Assembly: GCA_964420605.1 (NCBI GenBank)
Contig: CAYQUC010000003.1
Location: 1 to 64,000, forward strand
Direction: 5' to 3'
Length of the DNA: 64,000 nt
Source: CAYQUC01 sp964420605
GTDB taxonomy: Bacteria; Pseudomonadota; Gammaproteobacteria; UBA6429; Thiohalophilaceae
Both the position numbers and the translations under genes were made by a program. This document shows positions 61,223 to 64,000 of the stretch, piece after piece. The stretch's first letter is position 1. Each line of letters begins with the position of its first letter. A model generated the notes under the pieces. That model did no database searches. It had not been told where the DNA came from and saw only the letters and a list, made by a program, of their open reading frames with translations.

Positions 61223-62653
61223 TTAATAGATAAAAAGTAATACATAAAATATCGCTAAGGATAATTGTAAAAATGCAAATATACCGGCTTTTTTCACAAA
61301 ATCCACAAATGATAATTTTATTCCGTGTTTGTGAATTATTGTAACAGCCACCAAGGTAGAGGCACTACCGATTGGTGTAATATTACCACCCAAATTAGCA
61401 CCAAAGACTACCGACCACCATAATGGTGAGTCACTTGCCGTGCCACTTGCCGCGAGTATTTTAGCCAGCATTGCTGCAAGAGGGATGTTGTCGGTGACTG
61501 AGCTTGCCACTGCCGACGAGATTAACAATGCAGCCGTTCCTTGCAAGTTTTTACCTTCACCAATTAAGACTGAAATACCCTCGCCCATCAAGGTAAGTAC
61601 TTCGGTAAATTCCATGACATTGATTACTACAAACAATGCAACAAAAAATGCCAATAAATCCCAATCAACTGATTTATAAAATTGGTCTACTTCAGACTTA
61701 TAACGAACCAACATAATTGCAGCAAAGGTTAATGCCACAAAACCCATGCCGAGATCCCGTGCAATAGGCAATACCGAAGTAGATGCGATAAAGACGATAA
61801 ACAACAATAACATTGTACCTGCAAACCAAAAAAAGGCTTTACTCTCAATACCGTCGTTTTCATCAAAACCTGATATTAATTGTGCCGCTTCCTGACGTTG
61901 TTGTACGGTTGCGAGTTTTTTAATGTTAAATATTTTTGCACCGATAATTATCGTGCCAATTGTTGCAAACAATACAAACGGACTCGATTTAAGGAAGAAA
62001 TCAACAAAGCTAATTCCCGCTGCATTGCCCACAATAATATTGGGTACTGAACTGATTAAAGTTAACAATCCACCAATATTGGTCAACAATGCTTCGGTCA
62101 ATAAGAACCCAAGTAACAACTGTTTTTGATTTAATTTTGACAACGATACCGCTGTTAATGATCCAACAATAATCATTGCGGTAACGTTGTTTAATACCGC
62201 AGAAAAAACCACGGTCATAATGCAGTAAAACCACAGTAATTTTAATGGGTCTCCACCCGATATTTTAGTTAACCTAATGGCTATCCAAGTAAAGAGACCC
62301 GAGCGCGAGGTAACATCAACAAAGATACTCGAACCTAATATAATGGCAATAACACCCCAGTCTACTGCCGTTATATAGATTGGAATTTTTACGTGATGAT
62401 TACCGGGCAGAATAACGTCGCCAAACGGAATAAGATTAAAGTATGTTGCCACTACTAAAGTCACAATGGCAAACACACTCACTATAATCGATTTTTTTGC
62501 ATGTATTTTTTCTTCAAATGCCAATGACACAATCATCAGTAACAAAAAGCCGGTGAATAATAATGTAATTTCGATCGGAACTTCGGCTGCTATATTAGCC
62601 ACTGAATCTATTGCGCCTTGTACATTTGCCTGATTGGCTTGATTTTCACTCAT
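61223..62653 (-). CDS. nhaD: NhaD-type Na+/H+ antiporter (ion transporter superfamily)
   Basis: The 476-residue integral membrane protein has about twelve hydrophobic segments and the NhaD/ArsB/CitMHS inverted-repeat landmarks: FYCIMTVVFSAVLNNVTAMIIV in the first half and ALLISSAVASSVTDNIPLAAMLAKI plus GANLGGNITPIGSASTLVAV in the second. These N-rich, broken helices form the ion site. NhaD antiporters extrude sodium at alkaline pH, common in marine and haloalkaliphilic bacteria. The operon context (universal stress protein upstream) supports ion stress. CAGG before the ATG is a moderate ribosome site. Confidence 0.86.
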   Translation of the reverse strand: MSENQANQANVQGAIDSVANIAAEVPIEITLLFTGFLLLMIVSLAFEEKIHAKKSIIVSVFAIVTLVVATYFNLIPFGDVILPGNHHVKIPIYITAVDWGVIAIILGSSIFVDVTSRSGLFTWIAIRLTKISGGDPLKLLWFYCIMTVVFSAVLNNVTAMIIVGSLTAVSLSKLNQKQLLLGFLLTEALLTNIGGLLTLISSVPNIIVGNAAGISFVDFFLKSSPFVLFATIGTIIIGAKIFNIKKLATVQQRQEAAQLISGFDENDGIESKAFFWFAGTMLLLFIVFIASTSVLPIARDLGMGFVALTFAAIMLVRYKSEVDQFYKSVDWDLLAFFVALFVVINVMEFTEVLTLMGEGISVLIGEGKNLQGTAALLISSAVASSVTDNIPLAAMLAKILAASGTASDSPLWWSVVFGANLGGNITPIGSASTLVAVTIIHKHGIKLSFVDFVKKAGIFAFLQLSLAIFYVLLFIY

Positions 62654-62669
62654 AAATAGTAAACCTGAA

Positions 62670-63530
62670 TTATATTAATAATAATGGAATTGCGCGTAAC
62701 TCGACGACCAGAGGATAAGCTAAACCGTGCATCGCCATCTGCTCTTTATCTTTGGTGTTCATCACCAGCAGATCAACTTGATGTTGTTCAATGTACTTTC
62801 GATATTCGGTTAAATGATGCCCAAAACCAATCACCTTTTCGACCGTTATCGGTAATTTTTCGTGCTTTAATACACTATCAACAGAATGTATATAATCCTG
62901 GGGGAGTTTGAGTAACTGTTTAGAAATTTTTTCTCGTGCGTCATCAGTATCAATGGTTGGAATTTTGGAAATAGCGTCAATATATTTTTCAAACGTTATT
63001 GCATTTTCAATATGCATTAAATACAGTTTACCGTTTTTTTCAGTAAATTTTGTGGCGTAATTTACCAAATCATCATCTGCTGACAAATGGTCGGTTATGG
63101 CCATAACAACATTAGTATTTTTTAATGTATGTTCGTATCGAGTGCTATCTAATGGATGAGGAACAACCAGTATTGGAATTGTCGTTTTTTGAATTAATAC
63201 ATCCAGATGCTCACCAAGACTGTGACTATACTGCCATGTGGAGCTTTGCAAATTACGATACGTAAAAATCAAATCCGGTTGCAGTTGATTAATACTATCA
63301 ATTAATTCCTGTGTCGTTTGAGGTTCGATTAATGATAATGATAACCACTTAGTATCATTATCGATATCAATACAATTTGAAAACAATTTTACTTTTGTTT
63401 CAAACTCATGATGCTCGGCTGACTCTAAATCTGATAGAACTAACACTTTTGCAAAACGAAGCTGCCTGTACTCAAACACATCGTGTAGTGCTGAACGAAA
63501 AACACTCTCAAATTGGTCTACTTTACTCAT
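62670..63530 (-). CDS. Tandem universal stress protein (UspA fold)
   Basis: The 286-residue protein has two Usp domains (about 1-130 and 140-286). The first is degenerate (ILVVPHP near 120). The second ends VDLLVMNTKDKEQMAMHGLAYPLVVELRAIPLLLI, with the VDLLVMG-like strand but not the G-x2-G-x9-G(S/T) nucleotide loop, so ATP binding is doubtful. It sits between a small membrane protein gene (4 nt) and nhaD (16 nt), suggesting a regulatory role for the antiporter (inference). Confidence 0.83.
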   Translation of the reverse strand: MSKVDQFESVFRSALHDVFEYRQLRFAKVLVLSDLESAEHHEFETKVKLFSNCIDIDNDTKWLSLSLIEPQTTQELIDSINQLQPDLIFTYRNLQSSTWQYSHSLGEHLDVLIQKTTIPILVVPHPLDSTRYEHTLKNTNVVMAITDHLSADDDLVNYATKFTEKNGKLYLMHIENAITFEKYIDAISKIPTIDTDDAREKISKQLLKLPQDYIHSVDSVLKHEKLPITVEKVIGFGHHLTEYRKYIEQHQVDLLVMNTKDKEQMAMHGLAYPLVVELRAIPLLLI

Positions 63531-63534
63531 TAAA

Positions 63535-63759
63535 TCACCTATAACCTAGTAGCATATATACTATATAAACAATACTAACAATAACTAAGCCAGCACCCCA
63601 ACTTATTATCCACAATTGCTTACCGAATCGTCCCCCAATAACAAAAATAATACCAATCAATAAACCGATAACGGCTGTCAGTAGCAATACATTATTACCA
63701 ATTATGGGGTCGATAACACCATCAACCTGATTTATAAATTCTTCCTCACGGTAGCGCAT
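63535..63759 (-). CDS. Small two-helix membrane protein, first gene of the nhaD operon
   Basis: The 74-residue protein has a short acidic N-terminus (MRYREEEFINQVDGVID) and two membrane helices (about 23-43 and 49-70). AGGAATTAAC before the ATG is a good ribosome site. No family is recognised. With the stress protein, antiporter and small gene downstream it forms a four-gene unit. Confidence 0.75.
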   Translation of the reverse strand: MRYREEEFINQVDGVIDPIIGNNVLLLTAVIGLLIGIIFVIGGRFGKQLWIISWGAGLVIVSIVYIVYMLLGYR

Positions 63760-64000
63760 GTTAATTCCTGATAGTTTAAAAAACTTAGTAAAAGAATATA
63801 GGATGAACTGAACATTATTAATTTATTGTTATAAAACAACTACATATAGCTTGGTTTTAATAAATATTAAACCGCAATATCTGGATAGTTTATACTAAAA
63901 TAAAACTCTATATTGTATTAATATCATAATCTCAGGTTGACAGAAAATTATATAAATGAATAGCCAGCACAAACCTCAAACGCATAAACAGTATCAGGAA

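Noticed and set aside
1..64000. CRISPR arrays, tRNA or rRNA genes, insertion sequences and prophage
   Set aside because: I looked for regularly spaced repeats, cloverleaf-like segments, transposase frames and phage genes and saw none that I could support.

Overview
The window reads as AT-rich chromosomal DNA of a free-living gammaproteobacterium. The main clues are a Pseudomonas-type minor pilin operon in the order fimU-pilV-pilW-pilX-pilY1-pilE, YchJ, CspA and NhaD homologues, an ECF sigma/zinc-anti-sigma pair controlling a bufferin operon, and many c-di-GMP proteins. Numerous c-type cytochromes, a system II (ResB/CcsA) haem attachment pathway and perfect FNR-type boxes point to a facultative anaerobe able to move electrons across its outer membrane. 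The taxonomic placement is inference; there is no rRNA gene or other marker in the window.

Layout. 0.2-7 kb: an integron-type tyrosine recombinase at the left edge, a 1368-residue membrane protein with an internal duplication, a Coq4-family protein and YjbQ. 7-10.3 kb: anti-sigma and ECF sigma genes divergent from bufA-bufB-bufC, with two matched ECF promoters between them. 10.3-13.8 kb: housekeeping genes (DUF924, MsrA, DUF523/DUF1722, cold-shock protein, haemolysin III-like). 13.9-20.5 kb: type IV minor pilin operon. 21-23.1 kb: a HAMP-GGDEF-EAL protein behind a perfect FNR box.

23.1-43.3 kb is the most interesting part: an electron-transfer island. A long minus-strand unit (35.6 to 23.1 kb, headed by a perfect FNR box) encodes a tetrahaem cytochrome resembling the OmcE nanowire family, a parvulin foldase, an outer-membrane barrel, two pairs of trihaem c7-type cytochromes arranged as a mirror image around two paralogous helical proteins of unknown function, an NHL-propeller lipoprotein, an 11-haem cytochrome whose N-terminal part repeats the OmcE-like module, and ResB. 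A second NHL lipoprotein lies upstream. Divergently, plus-strand genes encode two trihaem class I cytochromes, a TlpA-like thiol-disulfide lipoprotein, a Sel1 protein, a monohaem cytochrome and two seven-bladed propellers. I infer a porin-cytochrome conduit delivering electrons to (or from) an extracellular cytochrome filament, with dedicated maturation factors.

43.4-51.6 kb: a minus-strand operon of TPR proteins (one of 1478 residues), a TonB/AgmX-like protein and CcsA, the ResB partner, linking this operon to cytochrome maturation. 52-60.3 kb: ParA-like ATPase with a MerR-type regulator, tandem HD-GYP protein, small barrel, PQQ-type sugar dehydrogenase, GAF-SpoIIE phosphatase, and a second GGDEF-EAL protein. 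60.5-63.8 kb: YchJ and an operon with a small membrane protein, tandem universal stress protein, NhaD-type antiporter and a small conserved protein. I saw no tRNA, rRNA, CRISPR array or insertion sequence.
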